Origin: Balneolaceae bacterium | GTDB taxonomy: Bacteria > Bacteroidota > Rhodothermia > Balneolales > Balneolaceae | NCBI GenBank assembly: GCA_017795005.1 | Contig: CP051242.1 | Span: 3,278,119-3,342,118, forward strand | Length of the DNA: 64,000 nt | Reading direction: 5' to 3' | Shown: positions 16,301-25,143 of the stretch, piece by piece | Layout of the letters: each line of letters starts with the position of its first letter | Position numbering within the stretch: position 1 is the stretch's first letter | Program-made: the position numbers and the translations under genes | The notes under the pieces: generated by a model | Database searches by the model: none | What the model saw: the letters and a program-made list of their open reading frames with translations, nothing else | What the model was told of the DNA's origin: nothing

Positions 16301-19102
16301 TCAACCTGTACTCTGCATTGCAGCAGCAATTCCGTTGATATTCAGAAAGATTAATTCTGTTAATTCTTCTTTTTCTTTATCCGTTTTCACATCATCCCAA
16401 CGTTTCAATAATTCGGACTGAATGATATTCAGTGGATAAGTAAATGGGTTTCTGAACAATATAGAACGTTGAATCACAGGATTATGATCTAAAATCTTTT
16501 CTGTGCCAGCTACTCCGGTTATTCCTTCAATAGCCAGATCCAAATCTCCGGTAATTTTATTATGGAAATAATGGTCTTTCGGATCATTATAAATAACTGA
16601 TGTTGCTATATGTGTCCGGGCAATCTCTCTTTGAGAGTTATTCATAACCGTGTAAAAGAATCTCCATTCCTTTTGCCACTTTGTTATGATTTCTTTCCCG
16701 TCAGGATATTTTTCAAAAATAGCTGCAAGTCCTTTTCCAATTCCGTACCAACCCGGAACGTTATACCTAACCTGAGTCCATGCAAATACCCATGGAATTG
16801 CGCGTAATCCACTGAAGTCCAGCTTCCCTCCTGCTCCCCTTGAAACGGGTCTGGAGGCAATTGGAAGTTTACCAATATGTTCAATCGGAGTAATTCCGGA
16901 ATACCAATCCCAGAATTTACTGTCGTCTATTAAATCCCGATATGCCGACATGGTGGTAAATGCCAGTTCCTGCATCATATCCCATTCGTAATCTGAATCG
17001 CTTAAATAGCCCGGTTTATCTTTCTGAGCCATGGTAACCTGAACCATTGCATTTACCAGTTGCTCAAGGTGTCGGTGAGCAATAGACGCCAGCGAATATC
17101 GGAATGAAATCACTTCTCCTTGTTCGGTAAATCGGATCCGACCGTTATTTGCAACCGGAGGCATTGCCACAATAGCCTTATTGGATTGTCCACCACCCCG
17201 ACCAACGGTTCCACCTGTTCCATGGAAAAGACGGAAATCAATTCCGTATTTTCGGCAGACAATCCCGAGGTCATACTGAGCTTTATTCAGAGCCCAGTTT
17301 GCCATCCAATACCCTCCGTCTTTATTGCTGTCAGAATAGCCAAGCATGATTTCCTGGAAATTACCACGTGCCTTAATCTGCTTCCCGAACATCTCATGTT
17401 CGAACATTTCTGCCATTACTTTACTGCTGGCACCGAGATCTTCAATCGTCTCAAATAATGGAACTACATCTAAAGAAGTTTCCACTTTTCCATCTATATA
17501 GCTCCAGAGACCAAGTTCTTTAGCGATGATAAGTACCTCCAGCATATCACTCACGCCGTGCGTCATACTAATGATATAGCTTCCAAAGGAATTTGAATCC
17601 AGTGCAATCATATCCCGAATTTCTTCAAATACGGTCATAACCCTGCTGGCAACTTCCGATCTCTTACTTTTGAAGGGACTAAATGGTCTCGGGTTTTCCA
17701 GTTCTTTTACCAGAACCTTTATCTTTTCTTCTTCAGACAATTTTCCGTATCCATCAACAACATTGCCCTTGCTAAGTAGTTCTTCCACCGTTTCTTCATG
17801 TAATCGGCTGTGTTGTCGGATATCCAGAGATGTTAGATGGAATCCAAAAGTCTCCGCACAAATCAATAAATCCTGTAGCCTTCCCTGTTCGCTCAGTCCC
17901 GATAAATTATTCTCAATCAGGCTACTTCGAATGAGCTTCAGGTCATTTATAAAATCTGCTGAAGTATATTTTTCTGCAACTTTAAGAACCTCATCTTTTT
18001 CTTTTGATGCCGCATCCAATTGCTCCTGAATGTATTGCATCATATGAGTAAGCTTGCGACGATAAGGTTCTCTTTGATACCTACGTTCATAAAGTTCGCT
18101 TAGTGGATTTGCCGTTTCTTCATCCCTTAATGAAAGTCTGAGTTCATCCGAAATATTGGTCTCTTTATAGGAAACACTCAAATATCTGCGCAGGTGATCC
18201 AGCTTTTTTAAATAGGTCTTTAGCGCTGTTTTTCGTTGCTCAATCATCGTGCGCCAGGTAACCGATGAAGTAACATTAGGATTACCATCCCGATCACTTC
18301 CTATCCACGAACGATACTTAAGCACAATTGGAATATCTCCGGATTCTCCATAATAGGTTTCCAGAGCCAGACGAATATCTCTGTACAAACTCGGAACTAC
18401 ATCCCAAATGGTATGGGTAAAAAAGAACAACCCATTTTCCACTTCATCTTCCACCGACATCCGTTCTGCACGAACTTCATCCGTCATCAGAAGCAGCTTC
18501 ATTTGATTGAAAATCTCTTTTTTAAGATGTCTCTTCTCATCTTCTGTATGCGAATCACTGCCTACATCAGCAATCATAGTACTGATTTCATGCTGTTTGG
18601 TAAGTACACTTCGCCGACGTGCTTCGGTTGGATGAGCCGTAATTGTTGGCTGGATATCCATGGTTTCGAACACCCCTATTGCCTGTTCTAAAGAGTAGCC
18701 GGCTTTTTTCATTTTGTGAACGGCTTCCAGAATGCTCTCATTTCTCGGACTTTCAGGTGTTTCTTCAAATTCACGTTTTCTGTTAATCCGACTAATCTCG
18801 TGCTGTTCAAGAGAATTGATTAAATGAAAGAAGGTGGTATAAATGCGCAGGTACTCTTTGATGTCTTTGCCTGGCATCCCTTCCACCAATTTTCTTAGGC
18901 GATTTAATTCTTGCTCATCTGCCCCATCCAGAGCGGCTTTACTATCAACCGGGAATTCTCCTAATAGTTTGATGAAGTCTTCACCTGATCGCTCAGCCGT
19001 TAGCTGTTCCAGGATTTCTGTAAGGGTGATAATATGATTTGCCAGATTCTCGCTGATCTTACTTTCTTCAGCGAGCTTTTCTACAGTCGATTGCCAATGC
19101 AT
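16301..19102 (-). CDS. ppc: Phosphoenolpyruvate carboxylase
   Basis: The 933-residue protein carries all PEP carboxylase hallmarks: TAHPTEARRRS with catalytic His157, GSDRDGNP, the second active-site motif GYSDSNKDGG, FHGTGGTVGRGGG, and a C-terminus INGIAAAMQSTG in which the terminal Gly is typical. It fixes bicarbonate onto PEP to make oxaloacetate, refilling the TCA cycle. Length matches bacterial enzymes. It is probably the first gene of a ppc-ilvE-crcB string on the minus strand. Confidence 0.97.
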   Translation of the reverse strand: MHWQSTVEKLAEESKISENLANHIITLTEILEQLTAERSGEDFIKLLGEFPVDSKAALDGADEQELNRLRKLVEGMPGKDIKEYLRIYTTFFHLINSLEQHEISRINRKREFEETPESPRNESILEAVHKMKKAGYSLEQAIGVFETMDIQPTITAHPTEARRRSVLTKQHEISTMIADVGSDSHTEDEKRHLKKEIFNQMKLLLMTDEVRAERMSVEDEVENGLFFFTHTIWDVVPSLYRDIRLALETYYGESGDIPIVLKYRSWIGSDRDGNPNVTSSVTWRTMIEQRKTALKTYLKKLDHLRRYLSVSYKETNISDELRLSLRDEETANPLSELYERRYQREPYRRKLTHMMQYIQEQLDAASKEKDEVLKVAEKYTSADFINDLKLIRSSLIENNLSGLSEQGRLQDLLICAETFGFHLTSLDIRQHSRLHEETVEELLSKGNVVDGYGKLSEEEKIKVLVKELENPRPFSPFKSKRSEVASRVMTVFEEIRDMIALDSNSFGSYIISMTHGVSDMLEVLIIAKELGLWSYIDGKVETSLDVVPLFETIEDLGASSKVMAEMFEHEMFGKQIKARGNFQEIMLGYSDSNKDGGYWMANWALNKAQYDLGIVCRKYGIDFRLFHGTGGTVGRGGGQSNKAIVAMPPVANNGRIRFTEQGEVISFRYSLASIAHRHLEQLVNAMVQVTMAQKDKPGYLSDSDYEWDMMQELAFTTMSAYRDLIDDSKFWDWYSGITPIEHIGKLPIASRPVSRGAGGKLDFSGLRAIPWVFAWTQVRYNVPGWYGIGKGLAAIFEKYPDGKEIITKWQKEWRFFYTVMNNSQREIARTHIATSVIYNDPKDHYFHNKITGDLDLAIEGITGVAGTEKILDHNPVIQRSILFRNPFTYPLNIIQSELLKRWDDVKTDKEKEELTELIFLNINGIAAAMQSTG

Positions 19103-19356
19103 CTGCTACTTCTTGTCTTAAATTAGTCTTATTTGAATGAGTGTATCAGAATGTAACTAATAATTCTCCCTTTTTTAATTATTGGTAAGAGAAGTTTTCT
19201 TTCTTGATTTAAATGTTAGGAACATCCTCCGTCTCAGCACAAAAGTTTTTGTACTGAGCCACCTCCCTGTCTGCCGAACAGGCTTCAAAGGAGAACTGAA
19301 AATACCCCTTAATTAAAGTTCGGCATTTGAATAGTGAGCGGAGCAGTGAGTGCAAT

Positions 19357-19517
19357 GATTCAATGTACCCTAAGGGTGAATAAATCCGCTCCGGATGAAA
19401 GAACAATATGGATTTACAGATCATGGACCTTCGGATTTATTCAGTTGAATCATAGACGAACCCGCGAAGTATTCATCGCCGATGGGTTTTGCCTACTTTT
19501 GACCACTCAAAAGTAGG
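19357..19517. repeat. Structured intergenic repeat element, copy 2 (reverse orientation)
   Basis: In the 464-base gap between ppc and tag, nested arms GATTCAA (19357-19363)/TTGAATC (19445-19451) and TGAATAAATCCG (19377-19388)/CGGATTTATTCA (19432-19443) precede a perfect inverted repeat CCTACTTTTG-ACCACT-CAAAAGTAGG (19492-19517). Read on the minus strand, the order hairpin, CAAAA, TATGATT, large nested hairpin matches the element at 11526-11666. The rest of the gap (19103-19356) shows no gene. Confidence 0.6.
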
Positions 19518-19566
19518 AAAGCTCTGGTGTTGAGTATATTTTAGGGGTCAAGAAAAACCAAAAACC

Positions 19567-20142
19567 ATGAGTAATAAAACCCGCTGCGCCTGGGCTGAAA
19601 ACCAATTCGAAGAATACATTACCTACCACGATGAAGAATGGGGTGTACCGGTTCGCAATGACCGTAAACACTTTGAATTTCTGATTCTGGAAGGTGCCCA
19701 GGCAGGATTAAGCTGGGCCACCATTTTAAAACGCAGAGAAGGGTACCGAACAGCCTTTGCCCATTTTGATCCTGAAGTGGTCGCCACTTTTGATGAAGAT
19801 AAAATTCAGGAACTACTTCAGTTCGAAGGTATTATCCGCAACAAACTGAAAGTACGTGGTGCTGTTACCAATGCCCAGAAGTTTCTGGAAGTCCGGAAAG
19901 AATTCGGGAGCTTTGATACCTACATCTGGAGTTTTGTGGATAACAAACCCATTGTAAACACATGGGTAAAAAGAGAAGAAGTCCCGGCCACCTCAAAAGA
20001 ATCAGATGCCCTTAGCAAAGACATGAAAAAGCGAGGTTTTAAATTTGTTGGGAGTACCATTATGTACGCTCATATGCAGGCCTGCGGATTGGTTAACGAC
20101 CATACCGTAGATTGTTTTAGGTATGGGGAGATTCTTGGATGA
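19567..20142 (+). CDS. tag: DNA-3-methyladenine glycosylase I
   Basis: The 191-residue protein is a Tag-type base-excision glycosylase that removes 3-methyladenine. It starts with the zinc ligand and motif RCAWAEN, followed by YHDEEWGVP (the Tyr and Glu of the base pocket), EGAQAGLSWATIL, and the C-terminal MQACGLVNDHTVDCFRY with the remaining zinc ligands. Length is typical. Its stop overlaps the next gene's start (ATGA), so the downstream membrane gene is probably translationally coupled. Confidence 0.96.
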   Translation: MSNKTRCAWAENQFEEYITYHDEEWGVPVRNDRKHFEFLILEGAQAGLSWATILKRREGYRTAFAHFDPEVVATFDEDKIQELLQFEGIIRNKLKVRGAVTNAQKFLEVRKEFGSFDTYIWSFVDNKPIVNTWVKREEVPATSKESDALSKDMKKRGFKFVGSTIMYAHMQACGLVNDHTVDCFRYGEILG

Positions 20143-21023
20143 CAGATTTATTTAACAATAGAGAGATAGCAGTAATTACTTGGACTATTATTTTGGTGAT
20201 TGGTCTAATTTTAAACAAAAAGATACAAGATTCTTTTTTTGATAAGGATTTAAAAAGAACCCTCTTTTTACCAATAAAATTTTTTTTCAACCCCAAAATC
20301 ATAATCCCTATTCTTCTTTTTATTTCCTATATCTCGTTCATAGTTTTCTTTTTAGAAGAGGTAGGGCTTTGGGAGTTTTACCTTTTAAAAGAAACTATAC
20401 TTTGGGTATTTTTTGCAGGGGTTATTTCATTATTCCGTTTTGGTTCTTCAAGGAAATCCGTTTCACTATTCAAAGAAACAATTTTAGATAATATTAAGAT
20501 TGTCATCATCTTTGAGTTCATAATTAATGCTTACACTTTTTCTTTTGTTGGAGAAATGTTTTTGGTGCCAATTGTATCAATTATTGGATTTGTTGATGGA
20601 TTTTCTGATTCAGATGATGAGCTTAGAGTTATTAAAAAAATAACTAGCCCTATTTTGGCAGTGGCTGGATGGGGAGTATTATTTTTCACCTTATTTCAAG
20701 CGATATCTGATTTTAGAAATTTTGGAAGTTTAGAAAACTTGAAGAGTTTTATTCTTCCAATCTTCTTAACCATTAGCTCACTTCCTTATCTATATTTTTA
20801 TTGTCTTCTTATTGATTATGAGCAATTATTTATGCGAGTCGAAATAGGTTTTGAGAATAGTTCAAAATTTAAAAGAAAGATTAAGAGAAACATATTCTGG
20901 CATTGTAATTTGAATCTTAAAAAGACTAATAAAGCTCTTAATATGGGGCTCTTCAATCTTATGGGTATTAAAAATGAAACTGACCTAGAAGAGATGAAAC
21001 GTGTATACAAAGAGAAATTATAA
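20139..21023 (+). CDS. Integral membrane protein of unknown function
   Basis: The 294-residue protein has about six hydrophobic segments (near residues 10-26, 52-72, 83-98, 118-146, 168-190 and 200-220) and a basic, cytoplasmic-looking C-terminal 70 residues. No family was recognised. It starts within the tag stop codon (4-base ATGA overlap). Base composition is visibly richer in A/T than tag, with many Phe, Ile and Lys codons, which hints at separate ancestry despite the coupling. It might be a fringe gene brought in with the following toxin-antitoxin pair. Confidence 0.7.
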   Translation: MTDLFNNREIAVITWTIILVIGLILNKKIQDSFFDKDLKRTLFLPIKFFFNPKIIIPILLFISYISFIVFFLEEVGLWEFYLLKETILWVFFAGVISLFRFGSSRKSVSLFKETILDNIKIVIIFEFIINAYTFSFVGEMFLVPIVSIIGFVDGFSDSDDELRVIKKITSPILAVAGWGVLFFTLFQAISDFRNFGSLENLKSFILPIFLTISSLPYLYFYCLLIDYEQLFMRVEIGFENSSKFKRKIKRNIFWHCNLNLKKTNKALNMGLFNLMGIKNETDLEEMKRVYKEKL

Positions 21024-21145
21024 AAATATGCCCTTCCCCTCGTCACGTAGCTCTCCTGCGTGATGCGTTCCAGAAGCTCCTGCTTCTAATTGCATTCCAC
21101 AAAGTTTTTAATCAACTTATTTCAGTTAAATCAAACTTTACCTTC

Positions 21146-21358
21146 ATGGAATACACCCTGATTAAAGAACTATCCCGACTCAATAAAAATGAGAAACTAA
21201 TTTTAGTTGAGGCTTTATGGGACTCCATAGCCGCTGATCCTGATCAAGTTGAGGTTCCGGAATATCACCAGTCCATTATTGAGGAAAGGCTTCAAACTCT
21301 GAAAGAAGACAAAGCCAACGGTAAATCCTGGAATGAAATCCGGAAAAACTATTTATAG
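21146..21358 (+). CDS. Addiction-module antitoxin
   Basis: The 70-residue protein matches the short helical addiction-module component family (TIGR02574-like): LSRLNKNEKLILVEALWDSIAAD followed by a basic tail ending in SWNEIRKNYL. These proteins neutralise RelE/ParE toxins through the C-terminal part. It sits 6 bases upstream of the toxin gene, the standard order for this module. Confidence 0.88.
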   Translation: MEYTLIKELSRLNKNEKLILVEALWDSIAADPDQVEVPEYHQSIIEERLQTLKEDKANGKSWNEIRKNYL

Positions 21359-21364
21359 TATCGT

Positions 21365-21664
21365 GTGACTAGAAACCTGATTTTAACTTCTGCAGCGGAA
21401 AAGGATTTTACTACCTCCTACCATTGGTATGAAAAGCAGGATCAGGGGCTGGGAAAAGAATTTGCCCGTTGTATTGATGTTGCGATAAATTCGATACAAC
21501 GAAACCCTTATCATTATCAGTTTATTAATACAAATGACGTCCGAAGAGCGCTGGTCAATCGCTTCCCTTTTTCAATATATTTTATTTCGGAGCCAGAATT
21601 AGTCACTGTATTCGCTATTCTTCATCAACATCGAAACCCGGAATTCTGGAAATCCCGCATTTAA
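21365..21664 (+). CDS. RelE/ParE-type toxin
   Basis: The 99-residue protein has the RelE/ParE fold pattern: TSAAEKDFTTSYHWYEKQD at the N-terminus, a central helix pair, and the strand NRFPFSIYFISEPELVTVFAILHQHRNPEFW, the form seen in partners of TIGR02574-type antitoxins. The start is GTG at 21365. Whether it cuts mRNA on ribosomes or poisons gyrase cannot be said. Confidence 0.88.
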   Translation: MTRNLILTSAAEKDFTTSYHWYEKQDQGLGKEFARCIDVAINSIQRNPYHYQFINTNDVRRALVNRFPFSIYFISEPELVTVFAILHQHRNPEFWKSRI

Positions 21665-21681
21665 TTTATAGTCAATCTTCC

Positions 21682-22191
21682 ATGTCTTTCAACAAACAAC
21701 CTACCTTAACCGGAGAACTACTTTCTCTTCGTCCTGTTCAGGAAGAAGATTTTGAAGCTCTCTTTGAAGCTGCTTCCGATCCTGAAATATGGGAGCAGCA
21801 CCCGGCATGGGATCGGTACAAAGAACCGGTCTTCAGAAAGTTTTTTGATGAGGCAATTGAGTCCGGAGGGGCTTTACTTGCTATCGATAATAGCACCGGA
21901 AAGGTGATTGGTTCTTCACGATATCATGGGTTTAATCCTGAGAGAAGTGAAATTGAAATTGGGTGGACGTTCCTTGCTACTCAATATTGGGGTGGAGCTT
22001 ACAACGGTGAAATGAAACGCCTAATGATTAACCATGCCCTTCAATATGTGGATCGGGTGTTATTACTCATTGGTCCGGATAACATCCGGTCTCAAAAAGC
22101 CGCGGAAAAAATAGGAGCAATTAAAGCGGGTACCAGAAAAAATGCCTATGGCCTGGAGAGTTTGGTATATGCGGTTGAAAAACAACAATAG
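21682..22191 (+). CDS. GNAT family N-acetyltransferase (RimJ/RimL-like)
   Basis: The 169-residue acetyltransferase has the RimL-type start GELLSLRPVQEEDFEALFEAA, an acceptor-side strand EIEIGWTFLATQYWGGAYN and the late LIGPDNIRSQKAAEKIGA motif, in which NxxSQKxxEKxG is diagnostic of the group. These enzymes acetylate protein N-termini or small amines; the substrate is unknown. The gene follows the toxin gene by 17 bases, so read-through from the toxin-antitoxin promoter is possible. Confidence 0.88.
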   Translation: MSFNKQPTLTGELLSLRPVQEEDFEALFEAASDPEIWEQHPAWDRYKEPVFRKFFDEAIESGGALLAIDNSTGKVIGSSRYHGFNPERSEIEIGWTFLATQYWGGAYNGEMKRLMINHALQYVDRVLLLIGPDNIRSQKAAEKIGAIKAGTRKNAYGLESLVYAVEKQQ

Positions 22192-22438
22192 AAGGTCATT
22201 CCTGCGCAGGCAGAAATCCGGAGTTATTAAAAAACTACATATTCCTCCTTCCCGGGGATTGACTTAGAAAAACCGAAGTACGTTTCCGACCTCATCCCCA
22301 ACCCTTCTCCTACCAAAGGGAAGGGAGCTCATAGATCTGATTCTGAGCTATGCAGAAAGTCCTCCTCCTTGAGAAGCCTGCCTGTCGCCTGCCTGCCGGC
22401 AAAGGCAGGGCAGACAGGTTCAGAATGACAATAAAAAA
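22192..22438. repeat. Intergenic region with degenerate repeat pieces
   Basis: The 247-base gap between the convergent GNAT and YeeE-type genes holds several short palindromic pieces: a GGTCATTCCTGCGCAGG-like end at about 22195, a CCCTTCTCC/GGGAAGGG pair near 22300-22328, and nested CCTGCC/GGCAGG units at about 22376-22420 ending in a GTTCAGAATGAC tail. No open frame is credible. Confidence 0.5.
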
Positions 22439-22846
22439 TCAATGCGGCAACTTCGATTGCAAGACACCATACATTCCTGCACCAATGAAAGCACTGAATA
22501 ATGGAACAAGAAGAATGAAGTAACCACTACCTATTAATGCGTATAGCGGTCCCGGACAAGTTCCTACGAGTCCCCATCCCAATCCGAAGAAAGCTCCGCC
22601 CAAAACATATCGTTTAGTAACTGTGTTATCCTTTTCTCCGATTACAATAGGATTTCCGTCGATATCTTTAACATTGAATTTTCTGATTACAAAAAGAGAA
22701 ACTACTCCGGTAAGAATTGCCAGAGCGAAAACTCCGTACATGTAAATATGATCAAACAAAAACATTTCCTGAATGCGAAACCAGGAAACCACTTCTGTTT
22801 TCACTAATACAAATCCGAAAAAAATACCTGTAAAAATAAATCTCAT
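22439..22846 (-). CDS. YeeE/YedE-type (TsuA-like) transporter, C-terminal half, copy A
   Basis: This 135-residue protein has about four membrane helices and corresponds to the second half of the YeeE/YedE fold. The conserved transport Cys lies in GLVGTCPGPLYALIGSG. It begins 9 bases after the 188-residue first half (22856-23422), with a strong AGGAGG upstream, and the pair together equals one full-length thiosulfate-importer-like protein. A close paralogue of the pair lies at 27354-28338. Confidence 0.9.
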   Translation of the reverse strand: MRFIFTGIFFGFVLVKTEVVSWFRIQEMFLFDHIYMYGVFALAILTGVVSLFVIRKFNVKDIDGNPIVIGEKDNTVTKRYVLGGAFFGLGWGLVGTCPGPLYALIGSGYFILLVPLFSAFIGAGMYGVLQSKLPH

Positions 22847-22855
22847 GATGGCCTC

Positions 22856-23422
22856 CTATCCTAATAAATAAGGGATGATGAATTGTGCTGAGATCATTCC
22901 ACCAATAAAAAAGCTGATAGTCGCAATCAATGAAGCTTTCTGAAAATTGGCCATGCCGGAAATTCCATGTCCAGCTGTACACCCACTCCCATATCTGGTT
23001 CCAAATCCGATCAGGAATCCACCCAGAATTAGAATAGATAGCCCTGGAAGAGTAAGTAGTGTATCCAATGAGAATACTTCTTCTGGCATAAATCCATTGA
23101 AATTGGTAATTCCATATCCCTGTAAAGTCGAAACGGTTTCTGAAGTAATATCTATGCGATAATCATCAGGAGTAAAATAAGCTGCAATTGCGCCACCAAT
23201 AAGAATTCCTATGACAAGCTTCAGGTTCCATCCACCAACTTTCTTCCAGTCGTAATTAAAAAATGGAAGTTTACTTGGAATAACAGCCGAACAAACATGC
23301 CGGTAACTGGATGATATTCCAAATGCTTTGTTACCAACAATAAAAAGAATAGGTACCATCAGCCCTAACAAAGGGCCTGCCACATACCATGGGATAGGTT
23401 GTGCTAAAAAATCAAATATCAT
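22856..23422 (-). CDS. YeeE/YedE-type (TsuA-like) transporter, N-terminal half, copy A
   Basis: The 188-residue membrane protein has about five helices and the signature GTRYGSGCTAGHGISG near residue 150, whose Cys is the sulfur-relay residue in TsuA-type thiosulfate transporters. A second Cys-containing motif, RHVCSAVIP, lies near residue 42. It pairs with the 135-residue gene directly downstream. The best guess is movement of thiosulfate or a related sulfur species across the inner membrane. Confidence 0.9.
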   Translation of the reverse strand: MIFDFLAQPIPWYVAGPLLGLMVPILFIVGNKAFGISSSYRHVCSAVIPSKLPFFNYDWKKVGGWNLKLVIGILIGGAIAAYFTPDDYRIDITSETVSTLQGYGITNFNGFMPEEVFSLDTLLTLPGLSILILGGFLIGFGTRYGSGCTAGHGISGMANFQKASLIATISFFIGGMISAQFIIPYLLG

Positions 23423-23576
23423 AATTGTAGAGTGAGTGTTATCGTAAATCTAAGAGATCACGATTGAAGTTCTATAATAGCTATTCAAGTCCTTATTGCC
23501 TAGTTGGATCATCAATTGGAACCTATTATTAGTTTTCTTACCATTTCAGAAACTCCAATAACCAACCTTACAAACT

Positions 23577-24884
23577 ATGTCTGAGTTTGCGACAAGTGCT
23601 GAAAAACTCCCTCGAAAACTAGGAGTCTGGGGACTTTGGATGCTCGTGGTAAACGGATTAATAGGCGCCGGTATTTTTGGATTACCAAGCGGTGCTTCTG
23701 AACTTGCCGGAGAATACAGCGTTTGGGTCTATGCACTTTGTGCTCTGCTGATTTTACCTATCATTTTATGTTTTGCAGAACTCGGAAGTTATTTCCGGGG
23801 AACCGGTGGTCCGGTTAGATATGGAACAGAAGCATTCGGACATTTTGTGGGTTTCCAAAGTGGGTGGCTGTATTACTTTGCACGAGTTATTTCATTTTCT
23901 GCAAATTCGGTTCTGTTGGTGGAAAGCATAGGATACTTTTATGCACCTGCCGGAGAAGGTATCGGACGACTAATTTGTCTGGCTTTAATTTGCGGAGCCC
24001 TTACTATTATAAATGTATTGGGATCGGTGGAATCTATCCGGTCACTGGCGGTTTTTACGATTATTAAATTTTCGGTGCTTATTCTCCTCATTTTTGGAGG
24101 CTTGGTATTTCTTGGTGGCGAAATCATTCCGTCTTTTGATTCTCCTGCCCCATCAGGTAGTGATCTGGGAGCTGCCGTTTTATTATTGATTTATGCTTTT
24201 GTTGGATTTGAAGGAGGAGTTGTTCCAGCTGGTGAAGCAAAAAATCCGAATAAAGATATGCCCCGAGCACTTATTTTAGCCTTGGCATCTATCGTGGTCT
24301 TATATATGTTGATTCAGCTGGTAGCCGAGGCTGCTGTTCCTGATCTGGCTTCTTCTGAGTCCCCGCTTTTGGATGCTTCTGATGCTTTGTTCGGAGAAGT
24401 CGGAGCAGTAATACTTATGATTGGGGTTGTTACTTCTGTGACCGGAAATTTGGTAAGTAATATGTTTTCTACTCCCCGACTTACTTACGCGCTTTCATTG
24501 GATAAATCCTTACCGGGTTGGTTTGGAAATGTTCATCCAAAGTTTCTGACTCCTTCTAATTCCGTGATCTTCTTTGGAGTTTTCACTTTTATAGGAGCTG
24601 CATTAGGTTCTTTTACGGCTCTTGCAGCTATGACAGTTTTGGCACGGGCTTTCTTTTATATCATAACCTGTGCTGCAGTCCCCAAACTTCGCAATCAATT
24701 TAAAGGAACTGAAACCTTCACCTTAAGAGGTGGATACACAATTCCTGTTTTGGGGATACTTGCCTGCATCTGGCTGATGTTTCAAGTCAGCCTTACCAAT
24801 ATTTGTATGACGGCAGCTTTTATCGCAGTTGGATCGGTGTTGTATTGGGTATCGAAGAGGAATACAAGCTCTGAAGGAGCTTAA
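23577..24884 (+). CDS. APC family amino acid permease
   Basis: The 435-residue protein has twelve predicted membrane helices and the APC signature near the first helix, NGLIGAGIFGLPSG, with the unwound Gly-rich turn that binds substrate. FVGFEGGVVPAGEAKNPNKDMPRAL is the conserved helix-6 to loop region, also typical. It should import an amino acid with protons. It faces away from the split transporter of copy A with 154 bases between the starts. Its placement among sulfur genes invites the guess of a sulfur amino acid, but nothing in the sequence proves it. Confidence 0.93.
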   Translation: MSEFATSAEKLPRKLGVWGLWMLVVNGLIGAGIFGLPSGASELAGEYSVWVYALCALLILPIILCFAELGSYFRGTGGPVRYGTEAFGHFVGFQSGWLYYFARVISFSANSVLLVESIGYFYAPAGEGIGRLICLALICGALTIINVLGSVESIRSLAVFTIIKFSVLILLIFGGLVFLGGEIIPSFDSPAPSGSDLGAAVLLLIYAFVGFEGGVVPAGEAKNPNKDMPRALILALASIVVLYMLIQLVAEAAVPDLASSESPLLDASDALFGEVGAVILMIGVVTSVTGNLVSNMFSTPRLTYALSLDKSLPGWFGNVHPKFLTPSNSVIFFGVFTFIGAALGSFTALAAMTVLARAFFYIITCAAVPKLRNQFKGTETFTLRGGYTIPVLGILACIWLMFQVSLTNICMTAAFIAVGSVLYWVSKRNTSSEGA

Positions 24885-24894
24885 TATAAAATAG

Positions 24895-24914
24895 CCCCAG
24901 GATTTATCCTGGGG
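24895..24914 (+). terminator. Hairpin repeat after the APC permease
   Basis: A perfect 9-bp stem CCCCAGGAT-TT-ATCCTGGGG starts 10 bases after the permease stop. It has no long T-run, so it may be a terminator-like dispersed repeat. An inverted relative (CCCCGGGAT-AA-ATCCCGGGG) lies at 25079-25098. Confidence 0.55.
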
Positions 24915-25078
24915 TGAATAGAGTCGACAGAATAAAACCCGAGTAGACATACCAAATAAGGTTAACAATTGTTTCGAGGGTTGGATTTTTTCATATAAAC
25001 GGCTACATACCAATCCTTCGATACTGAATCTCTTCTAAATTAACTCATTGCCTAGGGTTGTTGTTTGCCTTAATCTTA

Positions 25079-25098
25079 CCCCGGGATAAATCCCGGGG
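25079..25098 (-). terminator. Hairpin repeat after the TauE gene
   Basis: A perfect 9-bp stem with a two-base AA loop lies 45 bases past the minus-strand TauE stop. Read on the minus strand it is nearly the same sequence as the hairpin at 24895-24914, so the two bracket the 160-base intergenic space as inverted copies. Confidence 0.5.
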
Positions 25099-25143
25099 CT
25101 ATGAGAATTTAATTCCTCCGGAATTTCTAACTAAGTAGGTTTC

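Noticed and set aside
19209-19424. 71-codon frame in the ppc-tag gap
   Set aside because: It is composed of the inverted-repeat element and lacks any protein-like pattern.
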